DNA of 64,000 nucleotides, from positions 36,020,611-36,084,610 of the forward strand of contig CM055096.1 in NCBI GenBank assembly GCA_029204225.1, in the 5' to 3' direction. The position numbers and the translations under genes are program-made. Source of the stretch: Diphasiastrum complanatum. Taxonomy: Eukaryota > Streptophyta > Lycopodiopsida > Lycopodiales > Lycopodiaceae. Positions 21,041 through 31,955 of this stretch are shown in pieces (within the stretch, counting starts at the first letter, position 1; each line of letters begins with the position of its first letter). The notes below the pieces were generated by a model. That model saw only the letters and a list, made by a program, of their open reading frames with translations, was not told where the DNA came from and searched no databases.

Positions 21041-22224
21041 GGTGCACTATATGCATGTGGTCACACCAATACTTGTGCAATTTAGTCTCTAGATAAACAT
21101 AACAAACTAACATCCATGTGCACACTACTTGCTAACATTCTTTTGTAAAAAAAGGCTCCAATAGAATATCATGAACCCAAAATCTGATCCCCCACCCCCC
21201 CAACCTCCCTCATTCAAACTACAACACCTCACCTAGCTTGTTGTTTTGATTCTTTAGAGATGTAAGTAAAATACCTATAGGAATTTTTTTTGGGGGAGGG
21301 GGGGGGGGGGGGGTTAAGTGCTACTACGTGCGCTAGTGGTTGCAAACTATTGGTTTATTCCAAATTTTGTGAAAGTACTGTACTTTAGGACCATAAATGG
21401 ATCTACAAAATATTCACAAGAGTGATTGGATGCTTGCTTAACAATCTATTAAAAAACTAGACACAAAAAAGTTGATTTAGATTGGCAATTCGACAAATAA
21501 CAAGCATTAACAATCAAAAGCATTGATCAAAATTGAAATATGAGCCCACACATGTGTACTACAGGTTGTAGTACGGCCTTCAAGCTGAGAAACAAGTAGA
21601 AATTGATTTGGTTACATTTGAATCACAAAAACTCAATGTACATATTGAACTAGCTTGAGATTGCCAATGAGCTCCAAAAATATTCTATCTTCTCACTATG
21701 GGAGCTTGGAATACATAGCAAATTCGACTTCCTTCTTGAAGTTAGTGTCGGAAAGATATGTGCTAAAGATAGGTCAAACTCGAAAAGAAACGAATGAAAA
21801 TAATTCGAGTGTCTAGAAAGAAAACTTTTCGTGCATGGTGGAATAAACTATCTTCCTCTTTCTCTATGCATGACTACACCTATCAATTTCAAACAAAACA
21901 ATAGTGATAGAAATCACGTTTGATCTTATAGTATCTAACTTTGAAATCATCAGTACTACAATGATTACGTAGCCAAACAATAATGCATTGAATTAACAGA
22001 CAAATAATTTGTTGTGAAACATTCACGAATCGCTAGACAAATAATTATTCGCAAAGAACTACACAAAATGCATACATTCTGAGACGAAGCTGAATGCAAT
22101 AAAAATGGTATTGATTCAGTATGAAAACAGATAGAAGTAAATGAGTACAATAAGTTGCGAATCAAATCCGCGTACTCTATGGTATCTCTGAGTAGCTAAG
22201 ATGAAAGTCTGAATTAAGTGCAAT
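21041..22224. other. Unassigned sequence with a long G run
   Basis: No gene recognised. G-rich run at 21292-21313 (one A). A CACACATGTGTAC stretch near 21547-21559 is one base off the CACGTG palindrome of local LTRs, so unrecognised LTR or leader sequence is possible. Confidence 0.35.
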
Positions 22225-22308
22225 GCTGATAAGCAGTAGCATAATAGCAATCTCTAAAACAACTCTAAAAAGTGAGCTAGAATGCTCAGGAGTGTTCAAG
22301 CTCGTAGG

Positions 22309-22380
<72 letters not shown>

Positions 22381-23114
22381 ACCTATCCAAATGCTTCTTC
22401 ATAACTTGAAAATTGTATGAATATGAACAACTATATATACTAAGAAATTAGGTCGTCAATTGCGATTGCCAGTTGGCTGGTATCCGCTGGCATCCATCTG
22501 GTTCCTTGTCATTGATTGCTGATAAGCAGTAAAATTGGCCGTAAACGTTTTGTTTGCATAAATGAACCAAATTGTCACTTTTGCATAAATGAACTAAAAC
22601 AACCACAGGCGACACTGTCGCAAAAAGGTGACAGTATTGGGATTTTGCGAAAAATGTAACAGTGCCATAAAAACTGATTTAGGGTTGCCCTCCACTTTGC
22701 CAGAGTCATTTCCTTAACATTTGAGGCTCTTTAGAGAAAGCGAAAAGTGCGACATTTTGTCAAGTGAAAAATGCGACTGCATATTTGCTCGCAAATCCTG
22801 ACAGGTGAAAAATGCGAAAAGCAACACTGCATTTTTACACGAGATTCCTGACAGGTGACAGCTTCGGAAAAAATGAAAAATTGAAGTGACACTAAGGTAA
22901 AACTCCGTGTATTTCCTAACATATGAGAAAGCCGAAGTGAGAGAAAATGAAATGCGACATTGTGATAAAACTCCGTGTAATTTTGCAGATTGTGTAAAAA
23001 CACTTATAAACCTGCAGACTGTAAAATAACACAAGAAAATCTGCAGAACTGGATAAACAACCGATGAAGATTAAAATCGATTAGTCGATTGGTAAGAAGG
23101 AAAATAATCCAACA
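22225..23114 (-). repeat. 3' LTR of copia D (left boundary approximate)
   Basis: The right end is well placed. On the minus strand a polypurine tract AAGGGGGAG is followed by TGTTGGATTATTTT starting at 23114. The left end is set where similarity with the intronic relic at 53084-53340 begins (CTGATAAGCAGTAG against CTAATAAGCAGTAA). The LTR contains an (AG)n tract at 22312-22378. Confidence 0.7.
22312..22378. repeat. (AG)n microsatellite inside the copia D LTR
   Basis: About 67 bp of pure GA repeat. The intronic relic at 53084-53340 has only GAGAGAGA at the same place, so the tract expanded in this copy or collapsed in the other. Confidence 0.9.
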
Positions 23115-24249
23115 CTCCCCCTTAATCTGAAGAATGCCTTGACCTTCAAACTTAGTTCTACACAGAATCTTCTGTGTGTATCCAAACTTAATGCTTTGGT
23201 AAAAATATCAGCTATCATACCTTGCATTCTACAATACTGCAATCTGACCTCTTCGTTGAGAACTTTGCTTTGACGAAATGATACTTCAGTTAAATGTGCT
23301 TACTCCTGGAATGAAATCTAGAGTTGGCTGATATAGTGATGGCACTTTGATTATCACAAAATAATGTCGTCGGAGCATATTGATTTAGACCAATATCTAA
23401 GAGTAAGTTCCTCAACCAAATTGCTTCCTTTGTAGCTTGAGAGGCCGCGATATACTCTGATTTAGTGGAAGATAGAGCTATCAAAAATTTCTTGCGATTG
23501 TTTTAGAAAATTGGACCATTGGTGAGGAAGAATGTAAATCCGGAAGTGGATTTACGAGTGTCTACATCTCTTGCCCAACTTGCATCTGTGTAACCACTAA
23601 GGAAATTGATTTTGTTGTTGCTGCAGATTGCTCCATAACAAATGCCCATAATAGTAGCTCGAAGATATCTCATGACTCTAATAAGAACCTTCCAATGTGT
23701 TACACCGGGATTAGTCATAAACCAACTGAGAGAGCTGACTACAAAAGCTATGTCTGGCCAAGTATAGATCATGGCGTGCATAAGAGATCCTATAATAGAA
23801 TGGTAAGGATACTCATGTATTTGCTGCTTCTCGTGAATTGTTTGGGGACACTGGTCCTTTGACAATTTGACTCCTGGTTCCATTGGCGAGAGAGAAACTT
23901 TGCAATTGATTAGATTATATCTGACTAAAATGTTGTAGATGTACCTTTGTTGTGTGATGTAGATCAACTTCTATTTTTTCTCTCTGTGGATTTGTATACC
24001 AAGGCAGAAATGAGTGTCGCCCAGATCGATCATGTCGAATTCGGAAGATAGCATTGTCTTAGCTTCTCTTATCATATCAGTACTATTGCTGAAAAGCAAT
24101 GTATCATCCACACATAACGCGATAATGATAAAAGACTGTTGCACTGCTTTGAAGTAAACGTTTGAATCTGAAGAGCTACGTGTGTAGCCGTGATCAATAA
24201 GAAAAGTATTGGTCCTTTGAAACCATGCTCGAGCAGATTGCAAGCTCAT
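23115..24249 (-). pseudogene. Copia D reverse transcriptase-RNase H remnant
   Basis: Minus-strand reading: SARAWFQRTNTFLIDHGYTR, then the polymerase motif as LCVDDTLLF (the usual Tyr is Cys), DLGDTHFCLGIQIHREKK, a stop, YHSIIGSLMHAMIYTWPDIA, a stop at 23503-23505, then ALSSTKSEYIAASQATKEAI of RNase H. The conserved C-terminal tail with MIADIFTKALSLDTH runs to the polypurine tract at 23115-23123. Element E has the same arrangement, so D and E belong to one lineage distinct from A-B-C. The upstream part (gag to mid-reverse transcriptase) is missing; similarity stops at about 24249. Confidence 0.85.
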
Positions 24250-24292
24250 CTAGTGTATCATGTAAATTTAGTTTACATGATGATGACAGTTT

Positions 24293-25016
24293 GATGTATT
24301 GAAGATTTTGCCCATTTGGAAGATTTATCGCTCAATGTACCTTTGGACCCTGAATAAGTACTCAGGATCAGAGATAAACAATTGAGAAATTGTTCTATCT
24401 TTGTGTACTTGCTTAGGTTGGTTGGTCAAATTGAGGATAATGATTCATGGGAAGAGTTAAAAGCATACAAATTGGGTTTTCCCTAGTTACTTGTTCTGAG
24501 GACAGAACTGGTTTAAGGGGGGAAGAATCTTATGTCCATGTCCTGTATAAGGAAATCGGAATAATTCCTGACGTGGATAGCCGGTCACTCCAGGTGTATA
24601 TGGTCATTAGTTATGCCTCGTCATTCCGGGCTTGGCCAATAAAGTAATTAATAATCATATGAGGGCCCAGACCTATAATTGGACATAGGAGCACATGCAT
24701 AGTGAATGACTGCTTTAATTCAAGAATAGGAGGACAATAGCTCAATATAGGTTGCATGGGGATCCTAGGAAGAATATTCTCTCTCTCATGAGGAGAATAT
24801 GTCCATTGGAAACTCGCCCATCCTCCTATTGGAAATTCAGTTTCTTGAGCATGTCTCTCCTCCTCTCTCTTAGGTTCTTCACCATGGCTTGGACGCTAGG
24901 TCCAGGAGGAAACTCCAGGAGGGATCTAGGTTTGGATGGGTGGTTTTGCTCCACAGGTGTCCTTTTGGTTGTTTTGCAACAGGATCTAGTCAGATCTTCA
25001 TTTGGTGATTCTTATA
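24293..25016 (+). mobile_element. Ty3/gypsy chromovirus remnant G2 (integrase tail plus 3' LTR)
   Basis: About 24310-24480 reads HLEDLSLNVPLDPE, a stop, VLRIRDKQLRN and then EDNDSWEEL, the degenerate counterpart of the chromodomain tail in G1. A polypurine stretch TTTAAGGGGGGAAGAA (about 24512-24527) precedes a 489-bp LTR at 24528-25016 beginning TCTTATGTCCATG (TGTTATGTCCATG in G1) and ending GATTCTTATA. Only the 3' end of the element survives, butted against copia D. Confidence 0.8.
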
Positions 25017-25270
25017 CTACTCCTTAGCACTAAAGAAGCTACTTTATAAAAGAAGAAGCCAAATACTTTATATTTATATCTTTTGAGCTCATTCTCCACT
25101 TGAAGCATTTGGATCCCCTCTACCTTGTATAGAGAGTGTGAGATAGGAAGACATGGAAAGAGAATTTGAGAAAAGTGTTGCTTTATATGATCTTAAGTCA
25201 TTTCCATACTTATAAATTATGTTTCTTCTTTTTTTTTTTTTTTACTCATGTTAGCATGTTGATGCAAGCA
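25017..25270. other. Spacer before copia C
   Basis: Includes a 17-18 bp T run near 25228-25245; no gene. Confidence 0.4.
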
Positions 25271-25275
25271 GGAAA

Positions 25276-25957
25276 TGTTAAAAATTCACAATTCTAGCTT
25301 GACTAGTTTTGGTCATATGACTTGTAAATAGTTAGATGGTCATGATGTGGCTTGTCACACGTGCCAAATAGAATAGGATTCCATTCATAAGGATGTTCTC
25401 AAGTAGACCTAAGTGTTAGAACCTTTGGAATGAGTCCAAATTATGCTTAGATACAAGGGAGAAAAAATAGGAGCTATTTTTGGTAATTTTTGCATTGTTG
25501 AGGGATCTCCAAGATTCCAACCCTAACTTGGTAGGGATGAAAGATCCACCAAAATTAGCATTAGGGATAGGTTTAGGGCTACTCATACCTGCCCAAAACC
25601 GTGATGGATCATGTATATATAGGTGATGATATCTCACCAAAATCAATCAAGCAATTTCATGTTTTTTCTCTCATAATGGTGCAATTGCTCTCTATGTTCA
25701 TAATTGTTTGAGTACTTGTGATTACTAATGATTATAGGATTGAATGTAGGTCTGGTGTACAGTACTCAGACTGTGGGAGGCCGTACTTTCACACTTGTGA
25801 AGCCTTCTTCAAGGATTTGGGCCATTTAGTGAGGTTCAAGCATAGATTTTTGATGGATTTTGATGGTTCAACTTGTGCTAATCTTATGAAATCATAATCT
25901 ATTGTTTCCCTCATCATTTCAAGTGTTTTAGGATCCTTATTTGCTGTAATTTTTACA
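25276..25957 (+). repeat. 5' LTR of copia C
   Basis: Begins TGTTAAAAATT and ends AATTTTTACA. A TATATATAGG near 25612-25621 is a likely TATA box. One CACGTG core lies at 25358-25363; a second site reads CACACTTGTG at 25791 where the 3' LTR has CACACGTGTG. Confidence 0.95.
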
Positions 25958-25969
25958 TGGTATCAGAGC
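25958..25969 (+). promoter_or_regulatory. Primer-binding site of copia C
   Basis: TGGTATCAGAGC directly follows the LTR without spacer, matching the tRNA-iMet primer used by most plant copia elements. Confidence 0.95.
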
Positions 25970-26768
25970 CTAAAGGCTGAAATGAGCTAAATCCTTGGTT
26001 TGCATTCAATTTGATCACAATTTTTGATCTAAACCTTGTGTAGATTGGATCTTAGCATCTAGTATTGATTCTAGAACTCAAAGTGAGTCAAATACATTGG
26101 AGATTGGTGTTGTGTGACTTCATTTGCAGGTGTTTAGGTGTCTAAAACCAGAGGCAAAGTTGAATTCAATTCACATTACCAAGATAGCAAGTTTTGCTTG
26201 CTCCAAGCATTGATTTCTAAGCGAGTTTTGGAGGTGATTTCATAGAGAAGGCTTTCTAGCATTCAAGGAGAGGGAAGATCAGAGTTTTGGGGACTCTTCA
26301 AGGCTGTTCTAAGGTGTAGTAGGCACCTCCTAAAGTGATTTAGGTTCAGTCCAACCATTGCTTGACTTATGCACCAAATTAGATCAATTTTTCATCAATT
26401 TTGATCATTTTTTGCTTGTGATTGGATAGTAGATTGTGTTGCATCCTCATTAAGTTCCATTTAGATCTTTTACAAGTGATTTTGGAAGTATATTAGGTTG
26501 CTGAAATTCACTCTTGATCAGATCATTTGGAAGCTTTAATGTTCTTTATAGAAAGAGGGGCAATTCTACTAGTATTGTCTACTTCAATCAAGCAAGTGCA
26601 TTGTTTCTAGTATTCTATGATTTGATTTTGTTAGAGATCATTCTTAGATCTTTATAGGAAGTCTATTACTGATATTTTCAGGTCCCTAAGAAGTGGGATA
26701 AGGTAGACCTTCAATCAAATCAATAGAAGTAACCTTCATTTGTGTCAAGTCCTTGATTAGGAGACTAG

Positions 26769-29700
26769 ATGGCATCTATAAATGCATATCTTTTGGATAC
26801 TAATGAAAGGCTCAACAAAACTAACTATTCCATATGGAAAGTTAGAATGGAATCTATCATGATCATGAAAGATCTGATGGAAATTGTAAATGGTAAGGAG
26901 GGTGAACCTATTCATCCTCAAGAAAAAGCCAAATACATCAAGAGGTGCAATGTTGCACTACATTGCATAAAAATGAATGTTGCAAATGAACTCTTAAGAG
27001 AGGTAGGAGATTGCACTTCAGCTCAAGATGCTTGGGAGACTTTGCAAAAGGTCTATGAATCCAAGAACCAAACTAGAATGTTAGCTTTGAAGAATCAAAT
27101 CTATAGAAGCTATCAAAAGAAAGGAGAGAGTGCACATACTTTTGTCCTAAGAGTAAAGGAATTGAACAAAGAGCTAGCCTTTATAGGTGACCCTATCAAG
27201 GATGAAGAGCTTGTTCAACTCATATTGAATGGACTAAGCTTTGAATTTGACAATTTGGTTCAGGGATATGCAATTATGGGTAAGCTACCCATACTTGAAG
27301 AACTCCAAGGCACACTCATGGCCGAGGAATCAAGAAGGAGCCAAATGCAAGAGAGGATGGATAGGCTTTCCATCCAAGGTGGAGATGACCAAGCTCTCTT
27401 CACCAAAGGCAAAGGCAAGTCCAAAGGCAAAGGATCAACATTCAAGAAGTCTACAAAGCTTGAGGATCAAGAAGGACCCCCAAAGGCATCTCCATCAACC
27501 ACCAAAGTCAAGAAGGACAAATCAAAGGTGAAGTGCTACTATTGTAGCAAGATGGGGCATTATGCCTCGGAATGCTTCAAGAGGAAGCAAGATCAAAGCC
27601 AAGCCAACATGAGCAAAGAGGAGGAGGAGGAGAGTTCACATGAGGACTCTCTCATGATGTCCATATTTTCTTCAACAAGCTTCAAAGGAGAAGATCCTTG
27701 GTGGATTGACTCGGGTGCTAGTTCACACATGACTAGTAAAAGGGAGTTTTTCTCTTCTCTCTTATCTTATGATGGACCTATAAAGTCTATCTATACAGCA
27801 AATGATGAAGCTTGTAAGATTGAAGGAGTTGGTAGCATTCCCCTTTGCTTAGGATCTTCCAAAAAGATCAACATAGAAGGTGTTTTGTACATTCCTACAA
27901 TAACAAAGAATCTACTAAGTGTTGGCCAAATGGTAGACAATGGTTTCAATGTTGACTTTGCTTCAAATGAATGTTTCATCAAGAAGAAGGGTAAGATAGT
28001 GGCTAAGGGCACTAGACTTGGCAAACTTTATAAGCTGGATGCATTTGTGGATACTAATGTTGTCATGTTGGCCGAGAAGAGCAAGATATCTACCTTTACT
28101 TTATGGCACAAAAGACTTGGACATGTCAACTCGGGTTCCATGGAGGCTATGATCAAGGAGGAGTATGCTTTAGGCCTACCAAGGTCTATTGGGAAGGAAG
28201 ACAAGGTTTGTGAAGCTTGTGCCTTATCCAAGGCACATAAGAAGGTGTTTCCTAACTCCATCACAAAGTCATCTCATCCTCTTGAACTCATACACTCGGA
28301 TGTGCACATTGCTAGCACCAAATCTAATGGAGGTTCATCCATGTTTTTAACCTTCATTGATGACTACTCAAGATATTGTTGGGTGTTCTTACTTTCTTTC
28401 AAGTCTCAAGTATTTGATACTTTTGTAAAGTTCAAGTTGTTTGTGGAAAAGCATCATAATCATAGCATCAAGATTCTTAGAAGTGACAATGGTGGAGAAT
28501 TCATCTCCAATGAGTTCAAGGCCTTTTGTGAGGAGGAAGGGATCAAGAAAGAGACTTCTTGTCCTTACACTCCTCAACAAAATGGAGTTTCTGAAAGAAG
28601 GAATAGAACATTATGTGAATGTTCTAAGGCTTTAAGATTAGATGCTTGTTTGCCCAAATCCTTTTGGGGTGAGTCTCTTGTATGTGCAAACTACTTGATG
28701 AATAGGGTGTCTTGCAAAGCAATTGAAGGCAAAACTCCTTATGAGATGTTGTATGGAAAGAAACCCAATCTTAATCACTTGAAAGTTTTTGGGTGTATAT
28801 GTTATGTGCATGTGCCATTGGAAACAAGAACCAAGGAGGATCCATCTTCCACAAGAGGGATCATGCTTGGATATGCAAGCTCAAGCAAGGGCTACAAAGT
28901 CTATCTCCCATCCTTGAACAAATTTGTTGTTTCAAGGGATGTCATCTTTGATGAACATCATATGCATATGCTTGAAGAAGGCTCAAGTGCTCCAACAATC
29001 AAGAAGAAGATGGCCGAGGAGCAAGATCTTGGTTTTGAGGAGGAGCTCATGGAGGAGCAAGCACCAAACCCACCTATCACACCAAGGAGATCTTCAAGGG
29101 CAAAAGTGGAGCCATCAAGGCTCACATATCAAGGCAAAGGACAGCAAGTTGAGGGTATATCATCCACTTCTTATGCTTTATCTAGTTTTGAAGAGCCGTC
29201 TAATGTTGAAGATGCATTGAACTCCAAAGAATGGTATAAAGCTATGTTGGATGAGTATGATGCCTTGATTGAGAATGAAACTTGGTTGCTTGTTGAGAGA
29301 CCTCAAAGGAATGTAATAGGATGCAAGTGGGTCTTCAAGCTTAAGTTGAATGCAAATGGGAGTGTTAACAAACATAAAGCAAGATTAGTTGCAAAAGGTT
29401 ATGCTCAAGAGAGAGGGATAGACTATGAGGAAACTTTTGCACCCGTGGCCAAGATGGTCACAATAAGACTAATCATTGCACTTGCATCACATTTTGGATG
29501 GATTCTATGTCAAATGGATGTCTCTAATGCTTTCTTGAATGGTTTTTTGGAAGAGGATATCTATATGGAGCAGCCACAAGGGTTCATCAAGCATGGAATG
29601 GAGAACAAAGTATGCCATCTCCAAAGAAGCATCTACGGCTTGAAGCAAGCCTCGAGATCTTGGAATTCAAGACTACATTGCTATCTTATTTCACTTTCTT

Positions 29701-30737
29701 TTGTTCAAAGTGAATATGATCCCACTCTTTACATTAAGTTTGATGATGTTGGTATTGTACTTTTACTCATTTATATAGATGACATCATCATTAGTGAAAA
29801 TAGTGTTGATGGTATTGAAAAAATCAAGATAGATCTATCCTTAGAGTTCAAGATGGTAGATCTAGGGTGTCTTCACTTCATCTTAGGCATAGAAGTACTT
29901 AGAGGGTCTGATTTTATCTTTATAAGTCAAGTAAACTATGCTCAAAGTCTTTTGAAGAAGTTTAAGATGGAAGTATGCAAAAGTGTTGACACACCAATGG
30001 AGCAAGATGTAAAAGTGCCAAATGAAGATGATGAAAGATCCTTCATGGACATCACTTTGTTTAGGCAACTTATAGGTTCCTTAATGTGGATCACTATAAC
30101 TAGACCAGATCTTAGCTTTAGTGTATGTAGGTTGAGCCAATCCATGCAAAAGCCATTGAATATCCATTGGAAAAAGGCTAAGAGGATTCTAAGATATATC
30201 TCAGGTACATTGGATTTTGGGATTCTATATAGAGGAGATGTGATTAAGCTTCATGCATTTAGTGATTCAGATTTTGCAGGGGACAAGAGGGATAGGAAAT
30301 CAACAAGTGCCTATTCAACTTTCATAGGAGAACGTGTGGTTTCATGGCTTTCAAAAAAGCAAGAAAGTATATCTCTATCTTCAACCGAGGCCGAGTACAA
30401 AGCTTTGACAACCACTACAAAGGAGGTACTTTGGATCAAGAGATTATTGGTAGAACTAAAGATCATGGATTCAGAGGAGGCACCAATCATCTACAATGAC
30501 AATATATCATCCCAACACCTTGCATCTAACCCAATCTTCCATGCAAGATCTAAGCACATTGAGATATGCCATCACTTTGTGAGAGAAATGGTGCAAGCCA
30601 AGGAGATTGCTTTGGAGCATGTTCCAAGCAATGAATGTGTATCTGATCTACTTACTAAACCACTTCAAAAGACACCTTTTATGAAGTTCAGATCATCACT
30701 TGGAGTGATTAGTAAAGCAATGATTGAACCAAGCTAG
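26769..30737 (+). CDS. Copia C gag-pol polyprotein, 1322 aa, intact
   Basis: One open frame encodes all copia domains in the copia order. Gag opens MASINAYLLDTNERL and carries SIWKVRMESI. The zinc knuckle CYYCSKMGHYASEC is at residues 256-269. Protease has WWIDSGASSHM with the catalytic Asp at 314. The pre-integrase finger reads LWHKRLGHVN. Integrase has a DD35E triad at D511 (HSDVH), D573 (SDNGGEF) and E609 (GVSERRN). Reverse transcriptase has QMDVSNAFLNGFLEEDIY and YIDDIII with the Asp pair at 1004-1005 (YVDD is commoner). RNase H has ISLSSTEAEYKAL near 1195-1210. A stop falls just before the polypurine tract. Gag and pol share one frame, as is usual in plant copia. The domains match A and B closely, and nothing essential is visibly mutated. 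Confidence 0.95.
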   Translation: MASINAYLLDTNERLNKTNYSIWKVRMESIMIMKDLMEIVNGKEGEPIHPQEKAKYIKRCNVALHCIKMNVANELLREVGDCTSAQDAWETLQKVYESKNQTRMLALKNQIYRSYQKKGESAHTFVLRVKELNKELAFIGDPIKDEELVQLILNGLSFEFDNLVQGYAIMGKLPILEELQGTLMAEESRRSQMQERMDRLSIQGGDDQALFTKGKGKSKGKGSTFKKSTKLEDQEGPPKASPSTTKVKKDKSKVKCYYCSKMGHYASECFKRKQDQSQANMSKEEEEESSHEDSLMMSIFSSTSFKGEDPWWIDSGASSHMTSKREFFSSLLSYDGPIKSIYTANDEACKIEGVGSIPLCLGSSKKINIEGVLYIPTITKNLLSVGQMVDNGFNVDFASNECFIKKKGKIVAKGTRLGKLYKLDAFVDTNVVMLAEKSKISTFTLWHKRLGHVNSGSMEAMIKEEYALGLPRSIGKEDKVCEACALSKAHKKVFPNSITKSSHPLELIHSDVHIASTKSNGGSSMFLTFIDDYSRYCWVFLLSFKSQVFDTFVKFKLFVEKHHNHSIKILRSDNGGEFISNEFKAFCEEEGIKKETSCPYTPQQNGVSERRNRTLCECSKALRLDACLPKSFWGESLVCANYLMNRVSCKAIEGKTPYEMLYGKKPNLNHLKVFGCICYVHVPLETRTKEDPSSTRGIMLGYASSSKGYKVYLPSLNKFVVSRDVIFDEHHMHMLEEGSSAPTIKKKMAEEQDLGFEEELMEEQAPNPPITPRRSSRAKVEPSRLTYQGKGQQVEGISSTSYALSSFEEPSNVEDALNSKEWYKAMLDEYDALIENETWLLVERPQRNVIGCKWVFKLKLNANGSVNKHKARLVAKGYAQERGIDYEETFAPVAKMVTIRLIIALASHFGWILCQMDVSNAFLNGFLEEDIYMEQPQGFIKHGMENKVCHLQRSIYGLKQASRSWNSRLHCYLISLSFVQSEYDPTLYIKFDDVGIVLLLIYIDDIIISENSVDGIEKIKIDLSLEFKMVDLGCLHFILGIEVLRGSDFIFISQVNYAQSLLKKFKMEVCKSVDTPMEQDVKVPNEDDERSFMDITLFRQLIGSLMWITITRPDLSFSVCRLSQSMQKPLNIHWKKAKRILRYISGTLDFGILYRGDVIKLHAFSDSDFAGDKRDRKSTSAYSTFIGERVVSWLSKKQESISLSSTEAEYKALTTTTKEVLWIKRLLVELKIMDSEEAPIIYNDNISSQHLASNPIFHARSKHIEICHHFVREMVQAKEIALEHVPSNECVSDLLTKPLQKTPFMKFRSSLGVISKAMIEPS

Positions 30738-30742
30738 ATAGT

Positions 30743-30751
30743 GAGGAGGAG
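30743..30751 (+). promoter_or_regulatory. Polypurine tract of copia C
   Basis: GAGGAGGAG immediately precedes the TG of the 3' LTR, the expected plus-strand priming site. It lies 6 nt past the gag-pol stop codon. Confidence 0.85.
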
Positions 30752-31433
30752 TGTTAAAAATTCACAATTCTAGCTTGACTAGTTTTGGTCATATGACTTG
30801 TAAATAGTTAGATGGTCATGATGTGGCTTGTCACACGTGCCAAATAGCATAGGATTCCATTCATAAGGATGTTCTCAAGTAGACCTAAGTGTTAGAACCT
30901 TTGGAATGAGTCCAAATCATGCTTAGATACAAGGGAGAAAAAATAGGAGCTATTTTTGGTAATTTTTGCATTGTTGAGGGATCTCCAAGATTCCAACCCT
31001 AACTTGGTAGGGATGAAAGATCCACCAAAATTAGCATTAGGGATAGGTTTAGGGCTACTCATACCTGCCCAAAACCGTGATGGATCATGTATATATAGGT
31101 GATGATATCTCACCAAAATCAATCAAGCAATTTCATGTTTTTTCTCTCATAATGGTGCAATTGCTCTCTATGTTCATAATTGTTTGAGTACTTGTGATTA
31201 CTAATGATTATAGGATTGAATGTAGGTCTGGTGTACAGTACTCAGACTGTGGGAGGCCGTACTTTCACACGTGTGAAGCCTTCTTCAAGGATTTGGGCCA
31301 TTTAGTGAGGTTCAAGCATAGATTTTTGATGGATTTTGATGGTTCAACTTGTGCTAATTTTATGAAATCATAATCTATTGTTTCCCTCATCATTTCAAGT
31401 GTTTTAGGATCCTTATTTGCTGTAATTTTTACA
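30752..31433 (+). repeat. 3' LTR of copia C
   Basis: Same length as the 5' LTR, four substitutions apart. It holds CACGTG cores at 30834-30839 and 31268-31273; the second sits in an intact CACACGTGTG. Confidence 0.95.
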
Positions 31434-31438
31434 GGAAA

Positions 31439-31955
31439 ATCTTTGTTCATCATGATCTTGTGGTATCAAGACTAGAAGCATCAAGAAGGTGCTATTGAAC
31501 TTGAGGTTTCCATCCCATTATATTGTTGGCTTCTCTCTCATCTTTCATTTTATCTCCATGCAAGATGATGTTATTTGCTTCAATGATGAGCTTTTGGTCC
31601 ATGTAGACTGTGGATCTCACTTTGTTGAGCAAGTAAAGAGCCATGGTTGACAAAGTCTCTAACAAATTGTCATACTTATCAAGAAAATAAGAAACAAGTA
31701 CAAGAGGCCACCAAAACATAATAATTATCAGCAAAAGTCAACTTAGAAATAGGATATGACTAGTGTTGGGGGTATTCCCAACATATTGTAAATAAACAAA
31801 GTCGGAAAATTAGAAATAGTTGCGAGGGTCATGGCATCCAGCGTGCGTAAGTCCATGGCCCAATGAGCACACAAGTCAAGTTGTGATTAGAATAAAAGAC
31901 TTGGGCCCTATTGTTAATTAAATAAAACTTGAGGCCACAATGTCAAGTTTTAAGC
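31439..31955. other. Flank of copia C, unassigned
   Basis: No gene recognised. TGTTGGGGGTATTCCCAACA at 31764-31783 is an inverted repeat of the kind found at the start of some plant LTRs, but no LTR could be built from it. Confidence 0.35.

Larger units (their letters stand above)
25271..31438 (+). mobile_element. Complete Ty1/copia element C with perfect 5-bp target duplication
   Basis: GGAAA flanks the element at 25271-25275 and 31434-31438. Inside are two 682-bp LTRs (25276-25957 and 30752-31433), a perfect primer site, a leader of about 800 bp, one uninterrupted gag-pol frame and a polypurine tract abutting the 3' LTR. I count four substitutions and no indels between the LTRs (25372/30848, 25442/30918, 25795/31271, 25883/31359), about 0.6 percent. 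This marks a recent insertion. Every part needed for autonomous transposition appears to be present, so it may still be active. Confidence 0.95.

Noticed and set aside
21292..21313. Long G run as a possible quadruplex regulatory element
   Set aside because: A homopolymer run in repeat-rich sequence with no gene nearby; slippage or assembly effects are more likely.
25416..25646. Identical 76-codon antisense frames here and at 30892-31122
   Set aside because: Both are inside the two LTRs of copia C; duplicated because LTRs are duplicated.
31764..31783. Inverted repeat TGTTGGGGGTATTCCCAACA as a possible LTR start
   Set aside because: No matching LTR end, primer site or second copy was found.
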